DNA of 64,000 bases from Halicephalobus mephisto (GCA_009193035.1 SWDT01000067.1:124001-188000), one strand, 5' to 3'; counted from the stretch's first letter, positions 14,001 to 29,684 are shown. The notes: generated by a model from the sequence alone, not told the origin. Made by a program: numbers and translations.

Positions 14001-14759
14001 TCGGATTTGCAGGATTCGAGGTCGATGGAAGGTCCGACAGATGGCGGATTCTGGATTCTGAATCTGATTTTGTCCGTCGGAAAAAGTAAAAAAACTTTTT
14101 TCGGAAAAAATTTTTTAAAATTTGCATAAAAATGAAAAAGACCATATCTGTTGTCATACTGTATTTCCCTCAAAGTCGAAAATGACTCAGAAATATTCGG
14201 AAGGGAAAAAACAGATCCGGAAGAATCGACGGATTCCCACTGAAGATATCCGTCGTTGGAGATCCCGATGAGGGCGATGGCGTAGGAATCCCCATATCTC
14301 CCGATCAACGAACTCGAGAGTGACGTCACAGACACCTCATTACTGTAGTCAGAATCCGCTTCCAACGTCGGCAAAACAGACGACGAAAGAACCAAGTTAT
14401 CCGTCAAGCTTATCGACGACGAAAAAACTGAAAAATTTTAAATTTAAAAAATTCTAAAAATTTTAAATTTTAAAAAATTCTAAAAATTCTAATTTTAAAA
14501 AATTCTAAAAATTCTAATTTTAAAAAATTCTAAAAATTCTAATTTTAAAAACTCTAAGAATTTTAAATTCTAAAAATTTTAATTTAAAAAATACTAAAAA
14601 TTCTAATTTTATAAAATTCTAAAAATTTTAAATTTTGAAAATTCTGACTAACAAACCTGAGACATTTTTACAGATACTGTAGTCGAATTCAGAAGAATTT
14701 TGAACGAAGAAGATTGCCCTAAAGAAGAGCAATGCCAAGTAGATTCTACAGCATGACAT
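5044..14759 (-). CDS. Large REJ/PKD-like single-pass membrane protein with GPS-like motif
   Basis: Ten exons join in phase (high to low): 14657-14759, 13806-14427, 12252-13326, 11680-11749, 10693-11633, 9297-10154, 7520-8863, 7162-7365, 6489-6718, 5044-6070, giving about 2157 residues. The ATG at 14759 opens a signal peptide (MSCCRIYLALLFF). Next come a Ser/Thr-rich mucin-like stretch (about 250-400), and REJ-type sequence (about 640-1670) with the typical run of DASLSYDP, HSWSC and a following Cys. A helical segment after it resembles the region before GPS in polycystin-1 relatives. Residues about 1479-1551 are four 20-residue repeats. A GPS-like CxC motif (GCSCMSYGI, about 1802) precedes a VPPPPPEYYPP hinge and a ~250-residue extracellular domain. 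One membrane helix (about 2063-2090) and a 66-residue tail end the protein. Unlike LOV-1/polycystin-1 there is no PLAT domain and no 11-helix channel part. Function is unknown; adhesion or mechanosensory roles are inference only. Confidence 0.82.
6815..7072. repeat. Two ~75-bp palindromic miniature elements in an intron
   Basis: Inside intron 6719-7161 of the REJ-like gene, segments 6815-6893 and 6998-7072 each read almost the same on both strands. The arms are about 24-26 bp, ending in GTGCT/AGTACTT-type termini with an inner (A/C)AACTGA...TCAGTTAC pairing. The two copies resemble each other, so they look like a small foldback family rather than a chance hairpin. Confidence 0.6.
7880..8095 (-). 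repeat. In-frame 60-bp tandem repeat coding four 20-residue units
   Basis: Within exon 7520-8863 of the REJ-like gene the same 60-bp unit repeats about 3.6 times with few changes. It encodes units built around NLPGFLTEKNE and TPEDGRK. The last unit is diverged and runs into flanking relatives (ENE, SEDGRK). High identity between units points to recent expansion; copy number may vary between individuals. Confidence 0.85.
10370..10512. repeat. ~74-bp tandem duplication in an intron
   Basis: Two near-identical units containing AACTTGGACTGGCTCGAATC occur back to back in intron 10155-10692 of the REJ-like gene. The first is about 10374-10445 and the second about 10448-10515. The rest of this intron is AT-rich and shows nothing else. 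Confidence 0.7.
11938..12040 (-). repeat. Dispersed intronic repeat (GCGAGTCAAT ... GCGCGGGAATTC family), copy 1
   Basis: In intron 11750-12251 of the REJ-like gene a ~100-bp block starts with AGCGAGTCAATTTGGGCA. It passes through ATTACCAGATTTGCC and ends with CTCGCTCGTCTGCGCGGGA. Matching blocks lie at 20915-21000 (opposite orientation), 24135-24235 and 40025-40115, all in introns of other genes. Confidence 0.65.
13390..13790. repeat. ~122-bp tandem repeat, three copies, in an intron
   Basis: Intron 13327-13805 of the REJ-like gene is nearly filled by three copies of a unit. Each includes TTTTGGCACCAGGAACAGAA, then CGCCAAACGATAAC, then TTCGGTTTGAGA. The units start near 13395, 13518 and 13640. 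The middle copy is slightly more diverged (GATATCAGGAACAG). Confidence 0.8.
14435..14650. repeat. Low-complexity AT repeat in first intron
   Basis: The first intron of the REJ-like gene (14428-14656) consists of degenerate ~24-28-bp units of the type AAAATTCTAAAAATTCTAAT. No other signal is visible. Confidence 0.7.
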
Positions 14760-14962
14760 TCAAGTTGTTTCGGACGACGATACTGGGACTTGTGGTGAAG
14801 TCGGCAAAAAACGCTAGCCGCTAAGCAACAAACCAAAAATGGCTTCTCATTTGTGTCGCTGAAACACGCGGCTCACGTACCGGTATCCAAGGAGATTAAC
14901 GACAAAAATAACTGTCAACTTGACCAATTAGGCTTCTGTTATACTGCTGTTTTTAACTAGTT

Positions 14963-15126
14963 CAGTACACACAAAAAACATAATTTTTAATACAGTAACA
15001 AATACAAATCGTCATTTTTAAGTTTCAATTTTCTTCAAAAATGTCAAACAATTATGAAAAATATAATAATTGTGTAAAATTTCGCAATTTTTTCAAAATT
15101 TAAAATTACGTTTTTTGTGTAGTACA
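14963..15126. mobile_element. MITE-like element, ~24-bp terminal inverted repeats
   Basis: The left end GTACACACAAAAAACATAAT pairs with the right end, which reads GTACTACACAAAAAACGTAA on the opposite strand. The interior is AT-rich and non-coding. A relative with similar ends lies at 60603-60773. A target-site duplication is not clear from the sequence. It lies between the REJ-like gene and the glycosyltransferase gene. Confidence 0.6.
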
Positions 15127-15149
15127 TTTGACTGGTGTGGTCCCGTGAT

Positions 15150-15540
15150 ATGACTTTTCTGTTCCAAAATCAGACTTTTCTGTCCCAAATTAACAATTAT
15201 AATTTAAAAATTATATGTAACGCGTTTTGCAAGAAAATCAAAGACTGAATTTCCGAAGTGACTTCTGAAGCGAAATTCAGAATCCTCACCGTCTGAAGTG
15301 CTGACATGTTGGACACCTGTGTGTTATATACCATTCAACTCAGAATTAAATTCCACGTCGACCGATATATAGCATGTGAAGGTCTAATATCCGACGACGC
15401 GGATTCTGAATTTCGCTTCAAAAGCCGCTTCAGAAATCCGACCTTCAATTTTTCTCGTAAAACACGTTATATATAATTTTTAAATTATAATTGTTAATTT
15501 GGGACAGAAACGTCTGATTTTGAGACAGAAATGTCACATA
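15150..15540. mobile_element. Foldback/MITE element with ~135-bp inverted arms
   Basis: The left arm (about 15150-15288) and right arm (about 15401-15540) are reverse complements with scattered changes. They share blocks such as TCTGTCCCAAATTAACAATT and TCTGAAGCGAAATTCAGAAT. The ~110-bp centre is unrelated. No reading frame of note is inside. A partial relative lies at 52690-52785. The remainder of the 14760-16134 intergenic stretch is AT-rich without recognisable genes. Confidence 0.75.
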
Positions 15541-16134
15541 ACCATTAAGGGGTGTCGGTGATGTGATGACCCCTGAAGCTCCATGATCAGGCGGAAAGCT
15601 GTCGGTTCCTATCATTAGCAATTCAAGTCTGTTTATCTTAACATAAGCATAGAACAAAGAGAAGAAAGGTCCTCGTTTGACCAAAATCAAACTCGAACCA
15701 GATCAGAGTTGGATTTTCTCAAAAAACTAAAGTTGTAATTTGCCAGGAAAAATTGAAAAATGGACAAACTTGATTATTCAATTTCCTCAACGACAACCTT
15801 AGTTAAAATATTCAAAAATGATTTTTTTAGTGAAAAAAAAAATTAATATCTATTCTCACAATGTCAAAATTAGTTTCCAAAGTTGTCATTAAAAAATTAA
15901 TTGGTCCATTTTTCAATTTTCCTGGGCAAATTACAACCTTACAAAAAATCTACTTTTTTGCTACTCTGATCTCACTTCCCATACTTGAGCTAACTGGACA
16001 AAGTTCAGACTTCCTTTCTAAATCTTCGACGGTTTAATCCCACCTTTTATGTCTACAAAATCACCAACTACAATTCCTATTTTCTCCATCACTATCCACT
16101 TTTAAAATTCATCCAATTTCAATAAATTTCCATA

Positions 16135-16140
16135 TTTATT
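16135..16140 (-). terminator. Polyadenylation signal AATAAA of the GT31 gene
   Basis: Forward TTTATT gives AATAAA on the minus strand, about 60 nt past the stop codon at 16201. This is a normal position for the 3' end of the glycosyltransferase transcript. Confidence 0.6.
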
Positions 16141-16200
16141 TCTTCATTGCACACAAACCCGATTTCAAAAAACAACATCTATCCCACTTGCTTCAAATTT

Positions 16201-18756
16201 CTAAGGATCAAACGCAGGATAAATCCTAACAAGATCTTTCGGAGAATATCCATGAGCAGCAATTACCTTTTTGAATAAACTTTGGTCAAATTCAGTGGGC
16301 CAAAAATAAAAAAATTCATTATGTTGAGGAGAAATTCCTAATTGATAAGCCAAAATAGCCGTATAAATATCATCAAATGGAAATATTTTCGAATACTGTG
16401 CAGCATAATAAAATTCTTCTACTGTTTGTGACGTCATTAATACCGCACCTGCCGAAATATACGGTGGAAATCGATTATATGGATACAATGTTAACGACAT
16501 CTGAAACATATTTAAAATGGAATTCTATTTATTTTAATTTTAATAAAACTTAGAATACAGTAATCGGATATGTGGATTCAGAGTTCCCAGATTCTGAAGA
16601 TAAATTTCGAAATTTAACTTCAGATTCAGAATCTCTGAATTTCGAAAGCCAATATTCAACTTTAACGACAGTATTCCGTATTATGAAAGTCGACAATCAA
16701 AATTCAAGATCGAAATTTGGATTTCTCGTGTCAAAAAACAACTTAAGAGTCATGTTTGAATCGGAAAAATCCAGCTAAATTTCAGCTATCAATTTAGATA
16801 AAAATTAAAAAATTCATAAACGTTTCTTAACACGAAAAGTCCAAACTTCAACTTCCAATTTTTGTAAAACTAAACACATCAGAATTTCCAATTTCTAAAA
16901 TCAGCCTTAAATTCTGATTTCAAAATTCAGCAAAGTCAATTTTCAATTTTAACTTCAAATGCACAATCTACTAGTTTCATTACCGTATTCTAGATAATTT
17001 TTAAAATTCAAAAAAATTAAAATTTCGAATCAAATTTCTGCAAAAATTTCAAAGTTGCATAATTTTAAATTAAAAATTAAACTTACTCGATGTTTGTTAA
17101 AAATCAGCCTGAAAGGAGAAGTGTCGAATCTCCATCCCATGTATAGGTGTTCATTTGGCGGATGTTTGTCCAATTCAGCACAAAGATTCTTGATGGAAAG
17201 TAAGTAATCATCATCAACCAGCAACACATATGATACCGTACCAGATTTACAGTAATTTTTCGCGTATTTAATTGAATGTAAAAACTAAAAATAAAATTAA
17301 ATTAAATTAAAAATAAAATCAAACCTTGAAAGTGTTGTTTCTGTAATGATCTGTAAATTCTCCAACCAACAAATCGTCAAATTGTTTTTGCTCAGCTTCT
17401 AGAATATCTCCGTAAATTTCGATTTCTTTTTCGTGCATTTGTCCCATGACGAAAATTGTCCGAATTCTCCAGTTTTCGTGTTGAATCTTCTTTCCCCATG
17501 TAGCACGTATCGCATCACGGTTCTGGAATAATGTTGTGGAAAAATTTAATTTAAAAAAACTCACTTGAAGTCGGTTCGGCGATGACTTGACTACGATCAG
17601 TAACGATTTCCTTCTGGTCAGTTTGTTCCCCAGACAACTTGGCGATAAAGCAGTTTCAAAATCCGTCCATTTGTTGATATACATGTATTCCGGAGTTTCC
17701 CCGATCAATTCCCGGACGACCTGTAATCAAAAAATAAAAAAATAACATTTTAATTAATTTTCAGAAATTATTCATATATCGAATCTAAACTCTTAGTAAC
17801 TGTATTCGGAGTTTGTGATCCAATTTTGTTAGCCTGTCTTCTGAAGTGAGATAAACTCGAAAATTCGGAGATTTTAGAGTTGAAATTTTTAATTTTTTGG
17901 ATTAATTTCGTGAAAAATTAATTAAAGTTGTGATCAGAGTAGAAAATACAATTACGTGCAAAAAATTATTAAAATTGATCAAATTAGAATGAAAACGGAA
18001 AGGCTGAAATGGATCAGAAGCTCATTGACAAGCGAATTCGTTTGAATTTTTTAAATTCTCGATATATGAGATTTTTCATTTTCATGTGATTTTCTCGTTT
18101 TAGACAAACGTTTAGAAAAAGTCGATAGCGGATTCTTAAAGGTTGTAAATGAACTATAATATGAAGTATAATTTGTTTTAGAAAATTACCAAAGAAAAAT
18201 ATGAAGTTGATATATGAATTTTCTACTTTTACTTAATTATCTAGCTTCAGAAGCACTCTTATTGGAACGTAGATATAGATCCTAAATATATATTTAGCAA
18301 ACTATAATATGAAGTATAATTTGTTTTAGAAGATTACCAAAGAAAAATATAAAGTTGATATATGAATTTTCTACTTTTACTTAATTATCTAGCTTCAGAA
18401 GCACTCTTATTGGAACTTATATATAGATCCTAAATATATAGTTAACAAGTCATAAAACCTGATATAATTCATTTCAAAAAATTATTAAATTTTCCAAATT
18501 AAAAATTGTAAAAAATCACTGACCTGTTCTCGAACGTCGATATATGGAGGCCATCTGAACTCAGAAAAATCAACTTCCATAAAATGATCAATCACTCCAA
18601 TGGCATAAAAAGCACCAAATATAAATACACAAAATGAGAAAAAAACAAAATTTTTTCCACAATCATCTTTTCGAAAAAGTTTTCGTCGGGCTGAAATTAT
18701 TTTTGTTTTAAATTATCTTAATTAAACTTACTTCTGACAGAGAAACACTTAAACAT
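16201..18756 (-). CDS. Type II membrane beta-1,3-galactosyltransferase-like protein (GT31)
   Basis: Six exons join in phase (high to low): 18732-18756, 18524-18690, 17565-17720, 17325-17522, 17087-17284, 16201-16500, giving about 347 residues, normal for the family. A short cytoplasmic N-terminus rich in Arg/Lys is followed by one anchor helix (about 20-46, FVFFSFCVFIFGAFYAIG), the topology of Golgi glycosyltransferases. Family motifs are RDAIRATWG (about 118), the metal-binding DDD in YVLLVDDD (about 206) and YPPYISAGAVL with DDIYTAILA downstream. It should transfer a sugar in beta-1,3 linkage to glycoproteins or glycolipids in the Golgi. The family includes nematode BRE-2/BRE-5, B3GALT and B3GNT types; I cannot tell which acceptor is used. 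The start is chosen because it joins the anchor exon in phase. Confidence 0.85.
18151..18446. repeat. ~147-bp tandem duplication in GT31 intron
   Basis: Intron 17721-18523 holds two nearly identical units. Each runs from ATAATATGAAGTATAATTTG through TTGATATATGAATTTTCTAC to CTTATTGGAAC. The units start near 18157 and 18303. Confidence 0.8.
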
Positions 18757-19009
18757 AATTGAAAATATGAAATTTAAAAAATTAAAATTTACATAAGTAA
18801 CAAATCCTGAAGACAACAAAGCAGTCTTCAAAAAAATTGCGTTTTTCACATTTCGCCAAATATCCGTTCTTTGAAGATTCCTTGATATATCGAAAATCAT
18901 CGAATTTAAAAAAAAAAGTAAATATAGAAATGAAATTTGATTGCTGTCGAAAGCTGAGAAAATTTGCATGTTAATTTTTAACTTTTTGGATTAAGTGGTG
19001 AAACAGAAA

Positions 19010-19345
19010 ACTGGACTAGAGAGGACCTGAAGCGATAGCCTGAATATCAGGGACTGTGAGATACTGTATTTCATAACTGAGATTTTCTGTTGTGTATTGA
19101 AACTAATAATGTAAATGTTGGAAAAGAAAACTGGACTAGAGAGGACCTGAAGCGATAACCTGAATATCAGGGACCGTGAGATACTGTATTTCATAACTGA
19201 GATTTTCTGTTGTGTTGTGTATTGAAACTAATAATGTAAATGTTGGAAGAGAAAACTGAACTAGAGAGGACCTGAAGCGATAACCTGAATATCAGGGACC
19301 GTGAGATACTGTATGTCGTAAGTGAAACTTTCGGTTGCAACTGTG
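19010..19345. repeat. ~120-bp tandem repeat, three copies, of a dispersed family
   Basis: Three units carry the same core: GAGGACCTGAAGCGATAACC, then TGAATATCAGGGACCGTGAG, then ATACTGTA. The core contains the palindrome CCTGAATATCAGG. Single copies lie at 47821-47880 (reverse) and 53530-53590. The units sit upstream of the GT31 start and downstream of mig-15. Confidence 0.8.
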
Positions 19346-19518
19346 CAGGAGAAAATACATAAACTGTATTTTTACTGTTCCAGTAAAGATTGCTATAATA
19401 TTTCTGTTTTAGAAAATTACTATTTTTAAAACTCTTCGATATATCAAAAACCACCAAATTCAATAAAAGCAAAAAATAACAATCTTTCTAAATTTTCCAA
19501 TATATCGAAAACCAAAAT

Positions 19519-19725
19519 TTATTTTCCTAAAATTTCTTCCACAAATTTACTCCAATACTGACCATCTTTAATCTTTATTTCTCTACAATAACAAAAAGAA
19601 AAACCACTTTTCTCTCCAGGACCTTTCAAATCACTCCCAAATCGCCCCTCCCCAATCTCCAAATCCAAGTAAAATTTCAAACTTTTATGCCGAAAGATTT
19701 CTGAAGCAAAAACTTTGATACACAT
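19519..19725 (-). CDS. Possible small gene or lone exon downstream of mig-15
   Basis: An open frame of 68 codons from ATG 19725 to a TAA at 19519 has protein-like composition, with motifs such as LDLEIGEGRFG and YWSKFVEEILGK. The stop codon overlaps an AATAAA on the same strand, a compact gene end common in nematodes. TTTTTGCTTCAG inside the frame could be a splice acceptor, so this could be a terminal exon. It begins only ~120 bp past the mig-15 stop on the same strand, the spacing of nematode operon partners. I do not recognise the protein, and no upstream exon is evident. It could be a chance ORF. Confidence 0.35.
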   Translation of the reverse strand: MCIKVFASEIFRHKSLKFYLDLEIGEGRFGSDLKGPGEKSGFSFCYCREIKIKDGQYWSKFVEEILGK

Positions 19726-19819
19726 AATTATCAACTTGAGCCGTTCACATCTTCAATCAAAACAATATTTGATAAGTCTTAAAATTGACAATTTTATCCC
19801 GAGAAGACTTTCGAGGAGG

Positions 19820-19840
19820 TTCAGCAACCCAGTTGCTGAA
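19820..19840 (-). other. Perfect 9-bp hairpin just after mig-15 stop
   Basis: TTCAGCAAC and GTTGCTGAA are exact reverse complements separated by 3 bases. The hairpin starts 4 nt past the stop codon of mig-15, so it would form in the 3' UTR of its mRNA. Confidence 0.6.
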
Positions 19841-19844
19841 AACA

Positions 19845-25812
<5,968 letters not shown>

Positions 25813-26250
25813 CTTAGGTTCTAGATTGTTCAATGTTCAGGAATCCAGACTGTTCATTCTCCAAAAATCGATATAAAGCGATCGAGATGAGCCCGAAGAC
25901 GTGCCCGCTCTGGCAGTATTGACCGCTGTCCCGAAAAACTACACCACTGGCAAAAAGAAGGACAAGCAGTCCGTCTCGGTCAGAAAAATTGAATGGCGAG
26001 TGTGTGCCTTGTGGCGGATATTATTCTGGCTAGTCGGGCAAAATCGAAACCGCAGAGACAAAACAGTGTCTGTCCAGTCGGTCAATAATGCTTGGTCACT
26101 TTGTGTGTCCGCGCAAGAAGGGTAGTCGATTCGCGCTCTTCTTTAGCCCAAAAATAATTTCGGATTTGAGAGGACCGATGGAAATATTGAGGAAGAGTTG
26201 CAAACAATGCGAAATCCTTGAGATGGTCCTTCCTGAAAGCATTCATTCAT
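25813..26250 (-). promoter_or_regulatory. Upstream region of mig-15, compositionally balanced
   Basis: The ~400 bp before the mig-15 ATG have markedly higher GC than the desert beyond. They include an unbroken 75-codon plus-strand frame (25901-26125) with no family resemblance and no splice context. I read it as the promoter and 5' UTR zone. No TATA box is evident. CCTAAG just before the ATG is a weak trans-splice acceptor. Confidence 0.4.
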
Positions 26251-26269
26251 TTTAAACAAGTTTCAATTT

Positions 26270-26480
26270 CTTTCGATATATGACAAAAATAAAAAACGAA
26301 AATTTTCCACGCAAGATTCTCGATATATAAAAAACGAAAATTTTCCACGTAAGATTCTCGATATATAAAAAGCGAAAATTTTCCACGCAAGATTCTCGAT
26401 ATATAAAAAATTGAAAAAAGGTTTTTTGAGAAGGTTGATATATAAAAAAGTAAAAAACGAATAAATTCCGGAAATTTTCC
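26270..26480. repeat. ~38-bp minisatellite
   Basis: About four units of GATATATAAAAAACGAAAAT followed by TTTCCACGCAAGATTCTC repeat here, decaying into related GATATATAAAAAAG text. The translated F/Y-rich frames on the minus strand are by-products of the repeat. Confidence 0.8.
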
Positions 26481-27062
26481 ATTCGGGACCTTGATGTAAA
26501 AGAACAAAAATCTTCCGTTCAGGATTCGTCATATATGAAAAATAAAAAAAGAATTTTTTCATTTGGGAATTTCGGTGTGTTAAAAAATTTGAAAAAACGA
26601 ACAAGTGCGAAAAATTTTCCGTTCGAGACCCAGATGCGAGAAAATTCGAAAAAATTCATTTAAAATTTAATAATTTTTTATTTTTTAAATTAATATAATT
26701 TTAAATGTCGTTTTTGTCTCATCACGAAAGATTTCTCAAAAATGGTAGAAAATCTTTTTTATTTTAATCAATTTTAGGATTGTCCCAAATCCGTCTAATG
26801 CTCGTTCATCGATCGTGACAGCAACTCAAATCCGACAATTTTTTTGCAAAATTGTTCAAACTCGATTTAACAAAAAACTCAAGAGGTCTGAGTGAAAGTT
26901 CGCAATTTCGATTTTACCGAAAATTGATTGAAATAGATAATATTGATTTATAAAACTAAAAAACGGATTTATCTCAACACGAAAGTTTTGGAATTTTTCG
27001 AATATTGAAAACCTCAGATGATAGATGTTTTAAATGTATTTTGGAGAATTAAAATAAAAAAC

Positions 27063-27365
27063 TAAGCTTAAATTTGATAAATTGCAACTATTGCCAAATT
27101 TCGATTTTTGGCGGAATGTAAACGAATGCCAAATTTTGATTATTGGCGGAATGTGAATGAATGCCAAATTTCGATTTTTGGCGGAATGTGAATGAATGCC
27201 AAATTTCGATTTTTGGTGGAATGTGAATGAATGCCAAATTTCGATTTTTGGTGGAATGTGAATGAATGCCAAATTTCGATTTTTGGCAGAATGCGAATGA
27301 ATGACAAATTTCGATTTTTGGCGAAACGTAACTACTGCCAAATTTCGATTTTTGGAGAAATGTAC
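27063..27365. repeat. 35-bp minisatellite, family M1, array 1
   Basis: About eight units of GCCAAATTTCGATTTTTGGC followed by GGAATGTGAATGAAT. The unit contains the inverted pair GCCAAA/TTTGGC. The same family forms a second array at 32395-32910. AT-rich text with TCGACACGAA motifs fills 26500-27062 and 27366-28030. Confidence 0.85.
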
Positions 27366-28030
27366 CTATTGTTAATTGTGATTTTTATATTATTATTTAA
27401 ATTAAGAAACTTTTTTAATAAAATTACTTCGACATGAATTTTCGGAAATTAAAAAAATTTTTAAAGCGGATTTTTTTGTGAAAGTATCTCGACAAAAATT
27501 TTCAGAATTTTTTAATATTGTAAAAATTTGATTTTTTCGTAGATAACAAGTGGAATTTCGCTTAGAATTAACAATTTTCGGATTTAAAAATTAAAAAACA
27601 AACTTTTAAAAAGGTGGTCTCGACACGAAATTTCGTAATATTTTTAGGTTCAACTTTTTCGTAGAAATTTAACTATTTTGAAAATTAATAAAAAAATAAA
27701 CTTTTTTAAAAAATAGTCTAGATACAAATTTTCGAAATTTCGTAATATTTTAAACTTTTTCGTAGAAATTTAACTATTTTGAAAATTAATAAAAAAATAA
27801 ACTTTTTTATAAAATAATCTAGATACGAAATTTCGTAATATTTTTAACTTTTTCGTGAAGGAATTTCACTTTTTAAAAATTTATGATTTTTGGATTAAAA
27901 AATTAATAAAAAAATGAAATTTTAAAAAATAGTTTCGACTCGAATTTTCGAAATTTCGTAATATCTTGAAATTTAATTTTTCCGTAAAAGAATTTCACTT
28001 TTCTCGAAATTAGTCATTTTTGGGTGTAAA

Positions 28031-28260
28031 AAGATAACTAATCGATGACTGAAACAAAAAACCCGGACAACACCTGATTGAACAGACATAATTCATAGTA
28101 CTTTTTCCAAGCTTAGCTGTTCTTTTTTTTTTGCCGGTCATGACTGATCGACAGCCGCTCTCAGGACTAAGACAGTCAAGTCGTTTTTGCACCCACTCAA
28201 AAGCGGGCTAGCTCCAACAAGAAACACCGATTTTTGTCAATAAACAAAAACTAAAAAAAT
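28031..28260. other. Non-repetitive island of balanced composition in the desert
   Basis: About 200 bp of higher-complexity sequence with much higher GC than its surroundings. It contains a 60-codon minus-strand frame (28010-28192) without signal peptide or family features. I see no gene; an enhancer or unannotated exon are both possible. Confidence 0.3.
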
Positions 28261-28431
28261 ATGACCAGGGGACAGCAATCAATAATTTAACAATATTTAA
28301 ATTAATAATAAATAATTTATATGTAAAAACAAAGGCGTAGAAGCCGGATTACGAAACTTGCACAACCGAGGGGTACCTCACGGGGATCCAGCGGTAGTTT
28401 GATTTTCAAATTTCTTATATAGAAAATTGGA

Positions 28432-29090
28432 TAAAAATGTTTCTAAAATCCATATATGGAAAAATAAAAATGTATAAAATTGAAATTTGGGAAATTCATA
28501 TATGAAGGTTGTAATTTTGGGATTCCATATCTAGTGGTTTTCGCAATTAGGTAAGGCTTAATTTAACAGTTGTATTTCGGACACCCAACAGAAGACAGAT
28601 TTCCCAGATCCAGGGACGATTCCCCAGAGCAAACTCGATGAGGAAATCAAGAATGAAGATTCTCTCACACCAATCCAATCTTAGACCTACATCAATTGCA
28701 GTTCTTTTCGGAGGTTTTTCTGAACCACAATCCATATATGAGGAAGTAATAATGTACAAAACTAGAGTCCGAAAAGTCGATATATGGAAATTGCAATTTT
28801 GGGATTCCATAGTCTCTAAAAGCGATCGTTCTGAATTTTGATAGAATGAATTTGGTGTGAATGTTGAGTCACCGATCAAGTGCCTGTTTGCCAGGTCTGG
28901 AGACGAGTCTGCAGACAGAAAGGGGAACTCGATATAAGAAGCGAGCCATCTCCTTCCAAGATTATTCCATTTTTAGGATTACGTTTATTATAACTATTTC
29001 TTCACTAAATTGATTTTAAACCATAAATACTATCTTAGAAAATCTAGATTTAAAACATTGATATATCGAAATTGCGATTTTTAGGATTCT
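28432..29090 (+). repeat. ~650-bp repeat R, copy 1
   Basis: This block is near-identical to the reverse complement of 34503-35155 over its whole length and to 33485-33845 with an internal deletion. It contains several short ATATAT-centred palindromes (CCATATATGG, TCATATATGA) and three internal ~38-bp relatives ending TTTTGGGATTCCATA. A 110-codon open frame on the minus strand (28547-28879) is kept in copy 3 but shows no family features. Confidence 0.9.
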
Positions 29091-29684
29091 GTATTATCTA
29101 ACATGACTAAATCATTCATAAACTAAACTTAAAATCTACATTTTAAAAAACTTACATAGTCGACTTTTCCCAGGTTTGAAATCCAGAGGCGGAGAGAGAA
29201 GTGAATTCGATATATAGGGAGGGAAATGATAATGAGATCCATTTCAGCGGAATAAACGACCTAATGCTAATAGTGCGAGTGGAAATCTCAAAGGACGTTT
29301 TTGGTCCTCGGCCAACCAGCCTCAAAGGTCATTTTTTTTCGAAAATTTTTAAATAAATCCAAATGAATTTTTTGATATTTTTAAAATTTAGAAATTTTCG
29401 ATTTTTAAATTTTTTTAGAAATTATTTTTTTAATTTTGGGCTTTTATCCAAAAAAAATTTACTTTTTTCAAAAATTGTCCAAATTGTCCCTACAAATTTG
29501 GAACTTGTTATTGCCTAATTTAGGCCTTTAGGCAAAATGCAATTGAAAATATTCTTGGAGGGAGAATTCAACAAGAAAAACGATATCCTCACACGAAAGT
29601 AAAAGTGTAATACATTTCAAAAGCATGAAGGCAATTGGTCATTTGTCTATTTTCCCTGAGTCATGACGTTTTCTGGACAAAATG

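Noticed and set aside
14648..14836. Alternative first-exon frame of the REJ-like gene (Cys/His-rich)
   Set aside because: It lacks a start codon and does not match the phase needed at the next exon; the frame from 14759 gives a signal peptide and correct phase.
15300..15420. Possible small RNA gene in the centre of the foldback element
   Set aside because: No promoter boxes or terminator; the structure is explained by the inverted arms.
26247..26604. Overlapping Phe/Ile/Tyr-rich minus-strand frames
   Set aside because: They are translations of a 38-bp minisatellite.
27030..27341. 103-codon frame of repeated HSFTF-type units, and its match at 32547-32894
   Set aside because: These are translations of the 35-bp minisatellite. 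The repeated peptide follows from unit length near a multiple of three; no start or splice context.
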